From: Monosiga brevicollis MX1
Taxonomy: Eukaryota > Opisthokonta > Choanoflagellata > Craspedida > Salpingoecidae
Assembly (NCBI RefSeq): GCF_000002865.3
Contig: NW_001865052.1
Coordinates: forward strand, 920,271 to 984,270
Direction of reading: 5' to 3'
Length of the DNA: 64,000 nt
Of this stretch, positions 39,366 through 51,249 are shown in pieces. Every line of letters begins with the position of its first letter. Position 1 is the stretch's first letter. A program made the translations under genes and the position numbers. The notes below the pieces were generated by a model. It had not been told where the DNA came from and ran no database searches. It saw only the letters and a program-made list of their open reading frames with translations.

Positions 39366-40196
39366 CGCCGTTGACCAAATCACCACCCTGAAGAGCCAGC
39401 TCAGGCGCCACCAGTCTTGAAAAAAAAAAGAAAAAAAAAAAAGCTTTGTGACCGTTACAAAAACCGACCTCCCGTTTATAAACCATTTAAACTCCGGGAA
39501 CACGTCAAACAAACTCTCACTGCGTTCGGGTAAACCAAAGAACACGATCCACTACGGGGGGTCACAAACCGTCCTTGCCCTATAAACTGACCACGGACGT
39601 CGGTTGACAAGTTTGCTCCAGAGCACTTTTGTCACAGCGGGTCGAGCTGCTGTGCCAGCGTGTGACTCTCTCGCCCTTTCCCGCTCTCTCCCTCTTCATC
39701 GTCGTCGAACGTACGTATGGAAAACGGCAGCGCGGGGGGATGGCTGGTCCTGGTCTGGATTTGATGTTCGGGGGTGTATCGATCAAGGGAACAGACGTGC
39801 GCATCTGGGCAAGGCTGCAGCTGTATCATTGGAGCAAGGGTGCACACTGCCGAGTGCTTTGGTTGAGCGTGAACACCAGTGTTTTTTTCTTTTTCTCGTC
39901 AAGCCGTTTTTTTTTTTTTCGCCCTTCTGGTGTTGTCGGTGTTGATCGCTCGGGGTCTGGGACCGCCGGTCTTTTGATTGGACTGCTTGCCGTGTGGTGT
40001 CATGGGATAGGGCTAGTGTTCTAGAAGAAGGGGCTGTTTGTGGTGTCTGCATGTGGACTTGGGGCTGACTGGGACTTTGAAGGCTGACGGGAGAGTTGCT
40101 GTTCAAATGCCTTGTTGATCGTTCTCACCATTTTCTCGTTTTGCCCGCGCATTTTGGCTCCTTTTTCCATCTTGCTTTGCCGTGCTCAGGCCAGTC
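39366..40196. other. Divergent intergenic region CCDC177-like/PRP8
   Basis: Contains A- and T-runs (39421-39443, 39882-39920), with no GA/CT tract. A frame open at 39629-40024 is partly low-complexity and has no recognisable family; it is more likely 5' UTR or promoter of PRP8. Confidence 0.5.
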
Positions 40197-43100
40197 ATGG
40201 CGTTCAACGCGGGTGCGTCGGGCATGCCGCCCACGCCACCCAGCGATGAGCAGCTGGAGGCCAAGGCGCGCAAGTGGCGTCAGCTGCAGTCCAAGCGTTA
40301 CTCGGAGAAGCGCAAATTTGGCTTTGTCGACACCCAGAAGCAAGAGTACCCACCCTCGGTCATCCGCACCATTATTCGAGACCATGGTGACATGTCCAGC
40401 CGCAAGTTTCGCCATGACAAGCGCGTGTACCTGGGCTCACTCAAATACATGCCCCACGCTGTGCTCAAGCTTCTTGAGAACATGCCCATGCCCTGGGAAC
40501 AGGTACAGCAGCACAGCTCGTTTGCAGGCAGCAGCACAGTGGCGGAGGCGCGAGAGACAAATACACAAACCCTTAGCCGCTCGCTTGGACCTCCTTCCCC
40601 CTTGTTTGCGTGTTTCATGACAAGATTTCACCACCAGTCCTTTTGAACTGCTTGACCTGCCACCTTGCTCACTGGCCGTTCTCCCGCCACTCGCGTCCGC
40701 AAACCTCTTCCGTTCCACTTGATTCTTAGATCCGTGAGGTGCCCATCCTGTATCACGTGACTGGCGCCATTACGTTTGTGAACGAGGTGCCTTTTGTGAT
40801 TGAGCCCGTGTATATCGCGCAGTGGGGTACCATGTGGATCATGATGCGTCGCGAGAAGCGCGATCGCCGTCACTTTAAGCGCATGCGCTTCCCGCCCTTT
40901 GATGACGAAGAACCCCCACTGGATTATGGTGACAACGTCCAGGACGTGCCACCCCTCGACGCCATTCAGATGGAGCTGGATGAGGAGGAGGATGCCCCCG
41001 TGTACGAGTGGTTCTACGACCACAAGCCCCTGCTGGACACGGGCCTCGTCAACGGTGAGACCTACCGGAAGTGGACCTTGCCTTTGCCCATCATGTCCAA
41101 CCTGCAACGCCTCGCCGGGCAACTGCTATCCGACTTGACGGACAACAACTACTTTTATCTCTTTGACCTCAAGTCCTTTTTCACGGCCAAGGCCCTCAAC
41201 TTTGCCATTCCCGGTGGTCCCAAGTTTGAGCCCCGCTTCCGTGACGATGGCATCACCGACGACGACTGGAACGAGTTTAATGACATTAACAAAATCATCA
41301 TCCGTCACCACATTCGTTCCGAGTACCGCATTGCCTTTCCATACCTGTACAACAACATGCCACGTGAGGTGCATCTGGCCAAGTACCACTCCCCCACTGT
41401 CGTCTTTATCAAGTCGGACGATCCGGATCAGCCCGCCTTTTATTATGATCCAATCATCAACCCCATTGCCAACCGCCAGGCCAACAATCTGGATGAGATT
41501 GAGCCCGAAGACGAGGAGTTTATCCTGCCCGACGAGGTCGAGCCCTTTTTGGCCGAGACCCCGCTCTACACGGAGAACACGGCCAACGGCATCACCCTGC
41601 TCTGGGCCCCACGCCCCTTCAACTTGCGCTCGGGCTTTACTCGCCGTGCACAAGACGTGCCCCTCGTTAATACCTGGTACCAGGAGCACTGCCCCACTGG
41701 CCAGCCCGTCAAGGTTCGCGTGTCCTACCAGAAGATGCTGAAGATTTTCGTTCTCAACTCGCTCAAGGCCCGCCCTCCCAAACCTTGCAAGAAGCGTTCG
41801 CTCTTCCGCTCCTTCAAGCAGACCAAGTTCTTCCAGATGACGCGCCTTGATTGGGTGGAAGCTGGTCTCCAGGTCTGCCGCCAGGGCCACAACATGCTCA
41901 ATCTGCTCATTCATCGCAAGCAACTCAACTACCTCCATCTTGATTTCAACTTCAACCTGAAGCCTGTCAAGACACTGACCACCAAGGAGCGCAAAAAATC
42001 GCGCTTCGGTAACGCCTTCCACTTGATGCGTGAAATCTTGCGCCTGACCAAGCTTGTGGTCGACTCGCACGTCCAGTACCGCCTGGGCAACGTTGACGCC
42101 TTTCAGTTGGCGGATGGTCTCCAGTACACCTTTGCCCACGTTGGTCAACTCACCGGCATGTACCGTTACAAGTACAAGCTCATGCGCCAGATTCGTATGG
42201 TACGTGACCTTGCTCCTCGTGGCACGGAGAAATCTGTTTGAGACCTCCTTTCTCGGGACGGCGACATGTTTTGTTTGCATTCGATTACCTTCGCGCCCGC
42301 TCTTTTTCTCACCGCCTTTTCGCCCTGTCTTTTCGCCGGCGACACCAATCTTCTTTTCGTGATCGTTTTTTTATAGACCAAGGATTTGAAGCACATCATT
42401 TACTATCGCTTCAATACCGGACCCGTCGGCAAGGGCCCCGGCGTGGGTTTCTGGGCGCCTGGCTGGCGCGTATGGCTCTTTTTCCTGCGTGGCATTGTGC
42501 CCCTTCTTGAGCGATGGTTGGGTAATCTGTTGGCCCGTCAGTTCGAAGGTCGCGTGTCCAAGGCCGTTGCCAAGACAGTGACCAAGCAGCGCGTCGAATC
42601 TCATTTCGATCTCGAGCTGCGCGCCTCTGTCATGCACGACATTCTTGATATGATGCCCGAGGGCATGAAGGCCAACAAGGCCCGCGTCATCATGCAGCAC
42701 CTTTCAGAGGCTTGGCGTTGCTTCAAGGCTAACATTCCCTGGAAAGTCCCGGGCCTGCCCACGCCCATTGAGAACATGATCTTGCGTTACGTCAAGAGCA
42801 AGGCCGACTGGTGGACCAACACGGCCCACTACAACCGCGAGCGTATCCGTCGTGGTGCCACTGTCGACAAGACCGTCTGCAAGAAGAACCTGGGTCGCCT
42901 TACTCGTCTCCACCTCAAGGCTGAGCAGGAGCGCCAGCACAACTACCTCAAGGATGGCCCCTACGTCTCAGCCGAGGAGGCCGTTGCTATTTACACCACC
43001 ACTGTCCACTGGCTCGAGTCGCGCCGCTTCAAGCACATCCCTTTCCCGCCGCTTACCTACAAGCACGACACCAAGCTGCTGATTCTTGCCCTCGAACGCC

Positions 43101-46100
43101 TCCGCGAGGCGTACAGCGTCAAGAACCGCCTCAACGCCTCGCAGCGCGAGGAGCTTGGCCTGATTGAGGCCGCTTACGACAATCCCCACGAGGCCCTCAT
43201 GCGCATTAAGCGCCATCTCCTGACCCAGCGTGCCTTTAAGGAGGTGGGCATTGAGTTTATGGACATGTACTCGCACCTCGTGCCCGTGTACGACGTCGAA
43301 CCTCTGGAGAAGATTACCGATGCCTACCTGGATCAATATCTCTGGTACGAGGCTGATAAGCGCAAGCTCTTCCCCTCATGGGTCAAGCCCTCCGACACGG
43401 AGCCCCCGCCGCTGCTCGTGTACAAGTGGTGCCAGGGCGTGAACAACCTGCAGGATGTCTGGGAGACGGCCGAGGGCGAATGCAACGTTATGATGGAGAC
43501 ATCGCTGGAGCGCATCTACGAAAAGATGGATCTCACCCTTCTCAACCGTCTGCTTCGCCTCGTCGTCGACCAAAACGTGGCCGACTACATGACGGCCAAG
43601 AACAACATTGTCATCAACTTCAAGGACATGAACCACACCAACTCCTATGGCCTCATTCGCGGCCTGCAGTTTGCCTCCTTCATTGTGCAGTACTACGGTC
43701 TCGTCATTGATCTCCTGGTCCTCGGCCTGAACCGTGCCTCGGAGATGGCTGGTCCACCCCACCTGCCCAACGACTTTTTGACCTTTCAAGACGTTGCCAC
43801 CGAGACCTCGCACCCGATTCGCCTGTACTCACGCTACATTGACCGCATTCACATGTTCTTCCGCTTCACTGCGGAGGAGGCGCGTGACCTCATCCAGCGT
43901 TATCTCACCGAGCACCCCGATCCCAACAACGAGAACATTGTTGGCTACAACAACAAAAAGTGCTGGCCCCGTGATGCGCGCATGCGTCTCATGAAGCACG
44001 ACGTCAACCTCGGTCGCGCCGTCTTTTGGGATATCAAGAACCGCCTCCCGCGCTCCCTCACCACCATCGAGTGGGAGAACAGCTTCTGCTCGGTCTACTC
44101 CAAGGACAATCCCAACCTGCTCTTTAACATGTGTGGCTTCGACGTCCGCATTCTTCCCAAGCTTCGCGCCCAGGCCCACGACTTTAAGCACCAGGATGGT
44201 GTCTGGAATCTTCAGCACGAGATCACGAAGGAGCGCACCGCCCAAGCCTTCCTCCGCGTGGACGAAGACTCGTTGCAAAAGTTCCACAACCGCATCCGTC
44301 AGGTCCTCATGTCCTCGGGTAGCACGACCTTCACCAAGATTATCAACAAGTGGAACACGGCCCTCATTGGCCTCATGACCTACTACCGCGAGGCCGTTGT
44401 CAACACGCAGGAGCTCCTGGACCTGCTCGTCAAGTGCGAGAACAAGATTCAAACGCGTGTCAAGATCGGGCTCAACTCTAAGATGCCTTCCCGTTTCCCG
44501 CCCGTCGTCTTTTACTGCCCCAAGGAGCTCGGCGGCCTGGGCATGCTTTCCATGGGCCACGTGCTCATCCCCCAGTCAGATCTGCGCTGGAGCAAGCAGA
44601 CGGACGTGGGCATTACTCACTTCCGAAGCGGCATGTCCCACGACGAGGATCAGCTGATCCCCAACCTCTACCGCTACTTGCAGCCCTGGGAGTCTGAATT
44701 CATCGACTCGCAGCGCGTCTGGGCCGAATTTGCGCTCAAGCGCCAAGAGGCCAACGCGCAAAACCGCCGATTGACGCTCGAGGATCTCGAGGACTCGTGG
44801 GATCGTGGTATTCCTCGCATCAACACGCTGTTCCAGAAGGACCGCCATACGCTGGCTTATGACAAGGGCTGGCGCGTGCGCACTGAGTTCAAGATGTACC
44901 AAGTCTTGCGGAACAACCCCTTTTGGTGGACGCATCAGCGTCACGACGGCAAGCTGTGGAACCTGAACAACTACCGCACGGACATGATCCAGGCCCTGGG
45001 TGGTGTCGAGGGCATTCTTGAGCATACCCTCTTCAAAGGCACCTATTTCCCCACCTGGGAGGGTCTCTTCTGGGAGAAGGCCAGCGGTTTCGAGGAGAGC
45101 ATGAAGTACAAGAAGCTGACCAACGCGCAGCGTGCTGGTCTCAACCAGATTCCCAACCGTCGTTTCACTCTGTGGTGGTCCCCCACTATCAACCGCGCCA
45201 ACGTTTACGTCGGCTTCCAGGTCCAGCTCGACCTGACGGGCATCTTCATGCACGGCAAGATTCCCACGCTGAAGATCTCCCTCATCCAGATTTTCCGTGC
45301 GCATCTTTGGCAAAAGATCCACGAGTCCGTGGTCATGGATCTCTGCCAGGTCTTTGATCAGGAGCTGGATGCTTTGGAGATTGACACGGTGCAGAAGGAG
45401 ACCATTCATCCTCGTAAGTCGTACAAGATGAACAGCTCTTGCGCTGATGTCCTCCTATTCGCCGCGCAAAAGTGGCCCATCAGCAAGCCCTCGCTGCTGG
45501 CAGACCCCAAGGACCAAATGGACATGATCACTTCGGACCGCTACTGGCTGGATGTGCAGCTGCGTTGGGGTGACTATGACTCGCACGACGTGGAGCGTTA
45601 TGCCCGTGCCAAGTTTCTCGACTACACCACTGACAACCAGTCCATCTACCCCTCACCCACGGGCGTTCTCATCGCCCTTGACCTGGCCTACAACCTGCAT
45701 TCGGCCTACGGCAACTGGTTCCCTGGTTGCAAAATCCTGATGCAGCAGGCCATGGCCAAGATCATGAAGGCCAACCCGGCCCTGTACGTGTTGCGCGAGC
45801 GTGTGCGCAAGGGTCTGCAGCTCTACTCTTCCGAGCCCACCGAGCCCTACCTCTCGTCGCAGAACTACGGCGAGCTCTTCTCCAACCAGATCATCTGGTT
45901 TGTGGACGACACCAACGTGTACCGCGTCACCATCCACAAGACGTTTGAAGGTAACTTGACGACCAAGCCCATCAACGGCGCCATCTTCATCTTCAACCCG
46001 CGCACGGGGCAGCTCTTCCTCAAGATTATCCACACATCTGTGTGGGCTGGCCAGAAGCGTCTGTCACAGCTGGCCAAGTGGAAGACGGCTGAAGAAGTGG

Positions 46101-47713
46101 CTGCGCTGATTCGCTCCCTGCCCGAGGAAGAACAGCCCAAGCAAATCATCTGCACGCGCAAGGGTATGCTTGACCCCCTGGAGGTGCACATGCTCGATTT
46201 CCCGAACGTTGTGATCAAGGGCTCGGAGCTGTCTCTGCCCTTCCAGGCGTGCCTCAAGGTGGAAAAGTTTGGCGATTTGATTCTCAAGGCCACCGAGCCC
46301 CAGATGGTGCTGTTCAACCTCTACGATGACTGGCTGCGCAACATCTCGGCTTACACGGCGTTTTCGCGTCTGATCTTGATCCTGCGTGCCTTGCACGTCA
46401 ACGTGGACAAGGCCAAGATCATCCTCAAGCCCGACAAAACCACCGTGACCGAGCCCCACCACATCTGGCCGACGCTGTCGGATGAGGAGTGGATTCGGTG
46501 CGAGGTGGCCCTCAAGGACCTGATTCTGGCCGACTACGGCAAGAAGAACAACGTCAACACGACGTCGCTCACCCAGTCAGAGATTCGTGACATTATCCTG
46601 GGTATGGAAATCTCGGCGCCCTCGCAACAGCGCCAGGAGATTGCGGAGATTGAGAAGCAGACGCGCGAGCAGAGTGCGCTGACTGCCACGACCACCAAGT
46701 CTACCAACGTACATGGTGACGAGATGATTGTGACAACCACCAGCAACTACGAGCGCAGCGTCTTTAGCTCCAAGACCGATTGGCGCGTGCGGGCCATCAG
46801 CGCCACCAACCTGCCTTTGCGTACCAAGCACATTTATGTCCCCGACCACGACATTACCGAATCAGGCTACACTTACGTGCTGCCCAAGAACATTTTGACC
46901 AAGTTTATCTCGATCAGTGACCTGCGTACCCAGATTGCGGGCTACATGTTTGGCGTGTCACCCCCGGACAATCCTCAGGTGAAGGAGATTCGCTGCATTG
47001 TCATGGTGCCGCAGACGGGCACGCATCAAATGGTTGACTTGCCCAATCAGTTGCCGGAGCACGAGTACCTGGAGGAGCTGGAGCCTCTGGGCTGGATCCA
47101 CACGCAGCCCAACGAGCTGCCCCAGCTGTCGCCCATTGACATTACCACGCACGCCAAAATCATGGCGGACAATGAGTCATGGGAACTGGACAAGACTTGC
47201 ATCATGACGTGCAGCTTCACGCCCGGTTCCGTCTCGTTGTCGGCGTACAAGTTGACGCCCGGAGGCTTTGAATGGGGACGCAACAACAAGGACACCAAGA
47301 GCCCCAACCCACAGGGTTACTCACCTTCGCACTACGACAAGGTGCAGATGCTTCTGTCAGATCGTTTCCTTGGCTTTTTCATGACGCCTGTTGAGTCGTC
47401 ATGGAACTTCAACTTTATTGGCGTGAAGCACAAGGCTTCCATGCGCTATACCCTCCAGCTGGCTAACCCGAAGGTGCGATTTCTGTCCTGCATTTTGCTT
47501 CATATTCTTGCCCCCCTTTCTAGCATTGTGTTGCAACACAGTTTCGTCTGTTACGTGACACCTCACTTTTGTCGTGCCCTTTTGGGGCTCTGTCTCGTGT
47601 TATCACAGGAGTTTTATCACGAGGTACATCGACCCAGCCACTTTTTGCAGTTCAGCAAGATTGAGGAGGAGGACGGCACTGATGGTGCTGATCGCGAGGA
47701 CATGTTCAGCTAG
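40197..47713 (+). CDS. PRPF8: Pre-mRNA-processing-splicing factor 8 (PRP8)
   Basis: Four exons (40197-40502, 40730-42199, 42377-47473, 47609-47713) encode 2,325 residues, against about 2,335 in human, so it is full length. PRP8 landmarks run throughout: [58 protein letters not shown], the reverse-transcriptase-like and linker region ([31 protein letters not shown]), the RNase H-like region ([34 protein letters not shown]), and the MPN/Jab1 domain to HRPSHFLQF and the terminal REDMFS. PRP8 is the U5 snRNP scaffold that cradles the catalytic RNA core and controls BRR2 through its Jab1 domain. It is highly conserved with few introns for its length. Long antisense open frames over it (such as 41126-42280) are shadows. 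Confidence 0.99.
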
Positions 47714-48114
47714 GCCAAGTGTCGTTGGGCCTATCCAGGGTTTGGCGACCTGTCGCCATGTGCGTGTCCTTGTCCTGCATGTTTGAAACTGATGGGTGTT
47801 GCTTGTGTCGCGGATTTGTGTTGGCCTTGTGGGCCCGGATCCATGTACTTTGTGTTGCGTTTAGCGTGGCCTTCCAAGTGCTTCAAGGCGCGGTCGCCGC
47901 TGAAACGTGATCTGAGGCTTTTTAAAGACAAAGATTGGACGCTGGTCCAAACTTTCGTCACAAATTGAATTTGATTTTACATGTTGTTAGTACACACACG
48001 AACTATAAAACAATCGCGTTCTCTCTCTTGCGTGTTTTGCCCACAGCGAAACGTCGCCAGCTCGGGTTGTCGAAGGAGAGGACATGGTTCTCAATATTGG
48101 CTGTAGAAAGGCTC
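47714..48114. other. Convergent intergenic region PRP8/PICK1
   Basis: 400 bp between two stop codons; presumably both 3' UTRs. No repeat or gene seen. Confidence 0.6.
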
Positions 48115-50463
48115 TCACTGCTCCTCGTTCTCTTCATTCGGGGCTGCAGTTTCTTCAGTGTCGCGGCCATTCAGGTCAAGGTGCTGCGTGGTTCGCAAAA
48201 TAGTGGCAGTGCGATCTTCAAGGGAAGTGTCGGGGACGGCAAGCATTTCTTCGAGGCTTTGATTAGACATCTCACGGCTACGTTCGCATGCATGTGCTAG
48301 CAAAGCCGTTAGTCGGTAGAGCTGATCGCACATGTCATGGGCTGCAAGAGAGAGGGCGATAAAAGTGTGAACATCAATGAGAAGACGACGATGCGATGCG
48401 ATGCTGGGCCAGGTTTGGTGAGTTGTTCAGACTATGGGCGTCGGAAAGAGGGGCCGAGAGAGCAAAAAAGGAAAACTCAAAAGTCTTCCAAATACCTGAT
48501 TTGGCTTCAAGCATTTGCAGTTTCTCCGTTAAATCTTGACGCAGCTGGGCGTGTCGCGCAGCGAGTCGCCCAGCCTCACGCAGAGTGAAGCGAAAATAAT
48601 AATTGCCTGTTTTCACGTCGTTGTCCACCTGGTCTTGTTCCTACCATTAGAATGACATTTGCGAAGGCACATTCCCAATCCCACCGGCATACACGGGGAA
48701 CGAGAAGGGAAAATATTTATTATGGCATCAAGAGGGAAAAAGAAGAAGGAGACCGACGGGCAAGAGCTCGCTGACATACGCGATCACGGGCTTGCTCTGC
48801 TGCCATTTCAGCTACGCGAATGCAAAGCGCCAAATACTGATTGCGTGCCTGCATGTAGCGGTCCTGGGTTTGCTTGGCATCAGGAATGGCAATGGTCAAA
48901 TATGTATGGAGCTGCTCTCGCACAAACTTGGCCTTGGGCAAGATCTCGGCAACTGAAAAATAGTAGGATCTATGTGACCCACAATGATTGGTGCATTAGA
49001 GGAACCCGTGTGCAGGTGGGCCAACGATGATTGCGTGTGCGTCCAAAGCAACCGCACTTGTGGGACTTGGCAACACCAGTCATTCTGGAATGCAAAGCAC
49101 GATTGGTTTCGGTAGTACTGGCGTTTTCCAAGAGCTGACCATACTCCTGCTGGACATGTGCCAGGGCCTCGAGGCGGCGCAGGTACAGGCTCACATGACC
49201 TTCCAGGGCCTCGTAGGTCTTACGAGTGGCTCCAAACTGCTCCATTTTCGCGTTGAACGCCTCTGCGTGAGTCGCCATGATTCAAAAACACGAAAAGACA
49301 GTTGCAGCTGATGAGAGAGAAAAAGGTAGAAAGCATCATCTTGTTCTTGAGCCGCGGTCACAGGGCTTGCAGGTAAATTGATTGAACTTTCAGGTGCAAA
49401 CCCTTACCAACAGTCTCCTCCTTGAGCTCGGCACGGTACATGGAGAGCACATCAAGTGTGCCTTCTGACGCGTGAAACTAGGGTGGTTCAAAGTCCGTGG
49501 TCGATCAACCGTGCACTCTGTGAGCGGGAGGGGTGCGCGAGGGTTCAGGAAAGTGGGTCGTCATTGCCTTACCGCTTTGGCCCATGCACGTTGCAAAGAA
49601 GTAACGGCTAAGGATAGACGGATAGGCCGATAGGCCCAGATCGTGGCTTATAAGGGTGCCGGGCCAGTATTGAAATGACAACAAACGATGAGTGGTTAAG
49701 AGGCTTACCAGTTGTGCGGCGAAGGAAGAATTCGACTCCAGATGGGGTCTCGTCTGGCAGCTTGCGTACGGTAAGCCGGGTGGCTTCCTGCGCACGCAAA
49801 AATAGAAATGAGCAAGGACGGGCCAAGGGGACGGGAGAGGCGGACACGAAATTGATTCTTGGAGCTGGGCCAAGCTCACATACCGGCTGGGTGTGCAGAA
49901 TATCATGAACCTCGGCCAAGCTTTTGCCTACAATGTCAGCGCCAGCGCCCGCACCACGATGAGCTGAGCTGAGTTGGTTCGGTGCTGGCCCAGGACCAGT
50001 GGGGGTGAAAACAGCTGGTCTGACCAATTAGAATTTGGTCGTTCACCATGATAACTTCATCGCCAGCCTCCAGCATCATGTCGCCGCGGTCAGCATCGGG
50101 GTCTTGCTGAACAGCAGTGATATAGATACAGGGGCAAAACGCTGCAGTGCCAATTGCATTCCAAGGCAGAATACGCGGGGGTCCAGTCAGCACACAACGC
50201 AAAACGTCTTGCCAGATGTGATGCCAGCATAGCACGTACGCGCGCCGCCGCCGAGGCGAAAGGGCCAGTTCCCATCTTGCGTGGCAGCGACCGTGATGGT
50301 GACAGGCGCTTGCTGAGCCATGAGCTGTGGAATGCCCCATTCGTTCATGTCCGAGTCAGCTGGAGCACTTTAGCGTCGAGAAAAAACACTGGCCGCCACG
50401 ACAAACCTGCGCAAATTTTCCGTGCAGTGACAGGTCACTGGGCAGCTCCTCCTGGGTCGCCAT
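48115..50463 (-). CDS. PICK1: PICK1 orthologue (PDZ-BAR protein)
   Basis: Eleven exons on the minus strand: 50463-50407, 50324-50240, 50141-50025, 49927-49884, 49787-49709, 49607-49573, 49477-49408, 49262-49077, 48952-48780, 48640-48496, 48341-48115; 405 residues (human about 415). The PDZ domain covers roughly residues 20-105: PVTITVAATQDG, FRLGGGAPFCPCIYITAV, LEAGDEVIMVNDQ, KSLAEVHDILHT. The arfaptin-homology/BAR domain follows: MYRAELKEETVEAFNAKMEQ, LPKAKFVREQLHTYLTIAIP, NYYFRFTLREAGRLAARHAQ. The tail is acidic (ENEEQ end). PICK1 couples receptor C-termini to curved membranes in endocytic and secretory traffic. The carboxylate-binding loop differs: where human has K-D then IGIS, this protein has A-T and WPFR, so classical ligand recognition may be altered. 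Exon phases all agree. Confidence 0.93.
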
Positions 50464-51249
50464 TGCGGCGGACTGTGATCAGCCAGCTAGCAAAGGGAAT
50501 TCTGAAGCGTCCCACCACACCAAACCAACTCAATCTATCCCCGGCGCCACGACGAGACAATGCCTGTGTGAGGCCGCCGCCACATCAACCCGCCCCCGAC
50601 CCCGACGCCCCCCCCCACATACACACTTACCGAGCGAGAGAGACGAGAGAGAGAGAGACAAGAGAGAGAGAGAGAAGAAAAAAAAAATNNNNNNNNNNNN
50701 NNNNNNNNNNNNNNNNNNNNNNNNNNNNNNNNNNNNNNNNNNNNNNNNNNNNNNNNNNNNNNNNNNNNNNNNNNNNNNNNNNNNNNNNNNNNNNNNNNNN
50801 NNNNNNNNNNNNNNNNNNNNNNNNNNNNNNNNNNNNNNNNNNNNNNNNNNNTCCTGTTCGCCATCAAGTTGGTGCATTTGGCGGCGGGTGAGCAAGCACT
50901 CTGGGTACGTGTGGGTGGTGTTGAAGGGGATGAGGATCGGGATTGCATTTGCGGGTTGGGGCAGGGGGGTCAAGGGTGAGTGGGGGGAACGAGGGAAAGG
51001 GTGGATACCGTCTGGCGGCTCTGCGCAAGGGCTCACGTGGAGGGGTCGTGTAGCGTTCTGAAACTGCTCGTGGCCCAGGCAACCGGTGTGAAGATGGCGG
51101 GGGCCGTGTTGATGGACTAGCACTTCTTGGGAGAGACACGCGCACTGGCTGTTTTTGGCCCGCGAGCTGCTGCTGCTCTGCTGGTGTGCGAGACGGGGTG
51201 ACAAGCCCAAGCGGAGGAGGGAAAACCCGACGTGAGCGCCATCGTCGAC
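50464..51249. other. Divergent intergenic region with assembly gap
   Basis: Between PICK1 (-) and the receptor kinase (+). A GA-rich tract (50635-50688) runs into a gap of 163 N (50689-50851). No coding evidence in the readable parts. Confidence 0.7.
50689..50851. other. Assembly gap (163 N)
   Basis: Run of N directly after a GA tract and A-run; a microsatellite-related break is likely. Confidence 0.99.

Noticed and set aside
41126-42280. 384-residue antisense frame
   Set aside because: Shadow of the highly codon-biased PRP8 gene; similar antisense frames at 43829-44560 and 44576-45409 were dismissed for the same reason.
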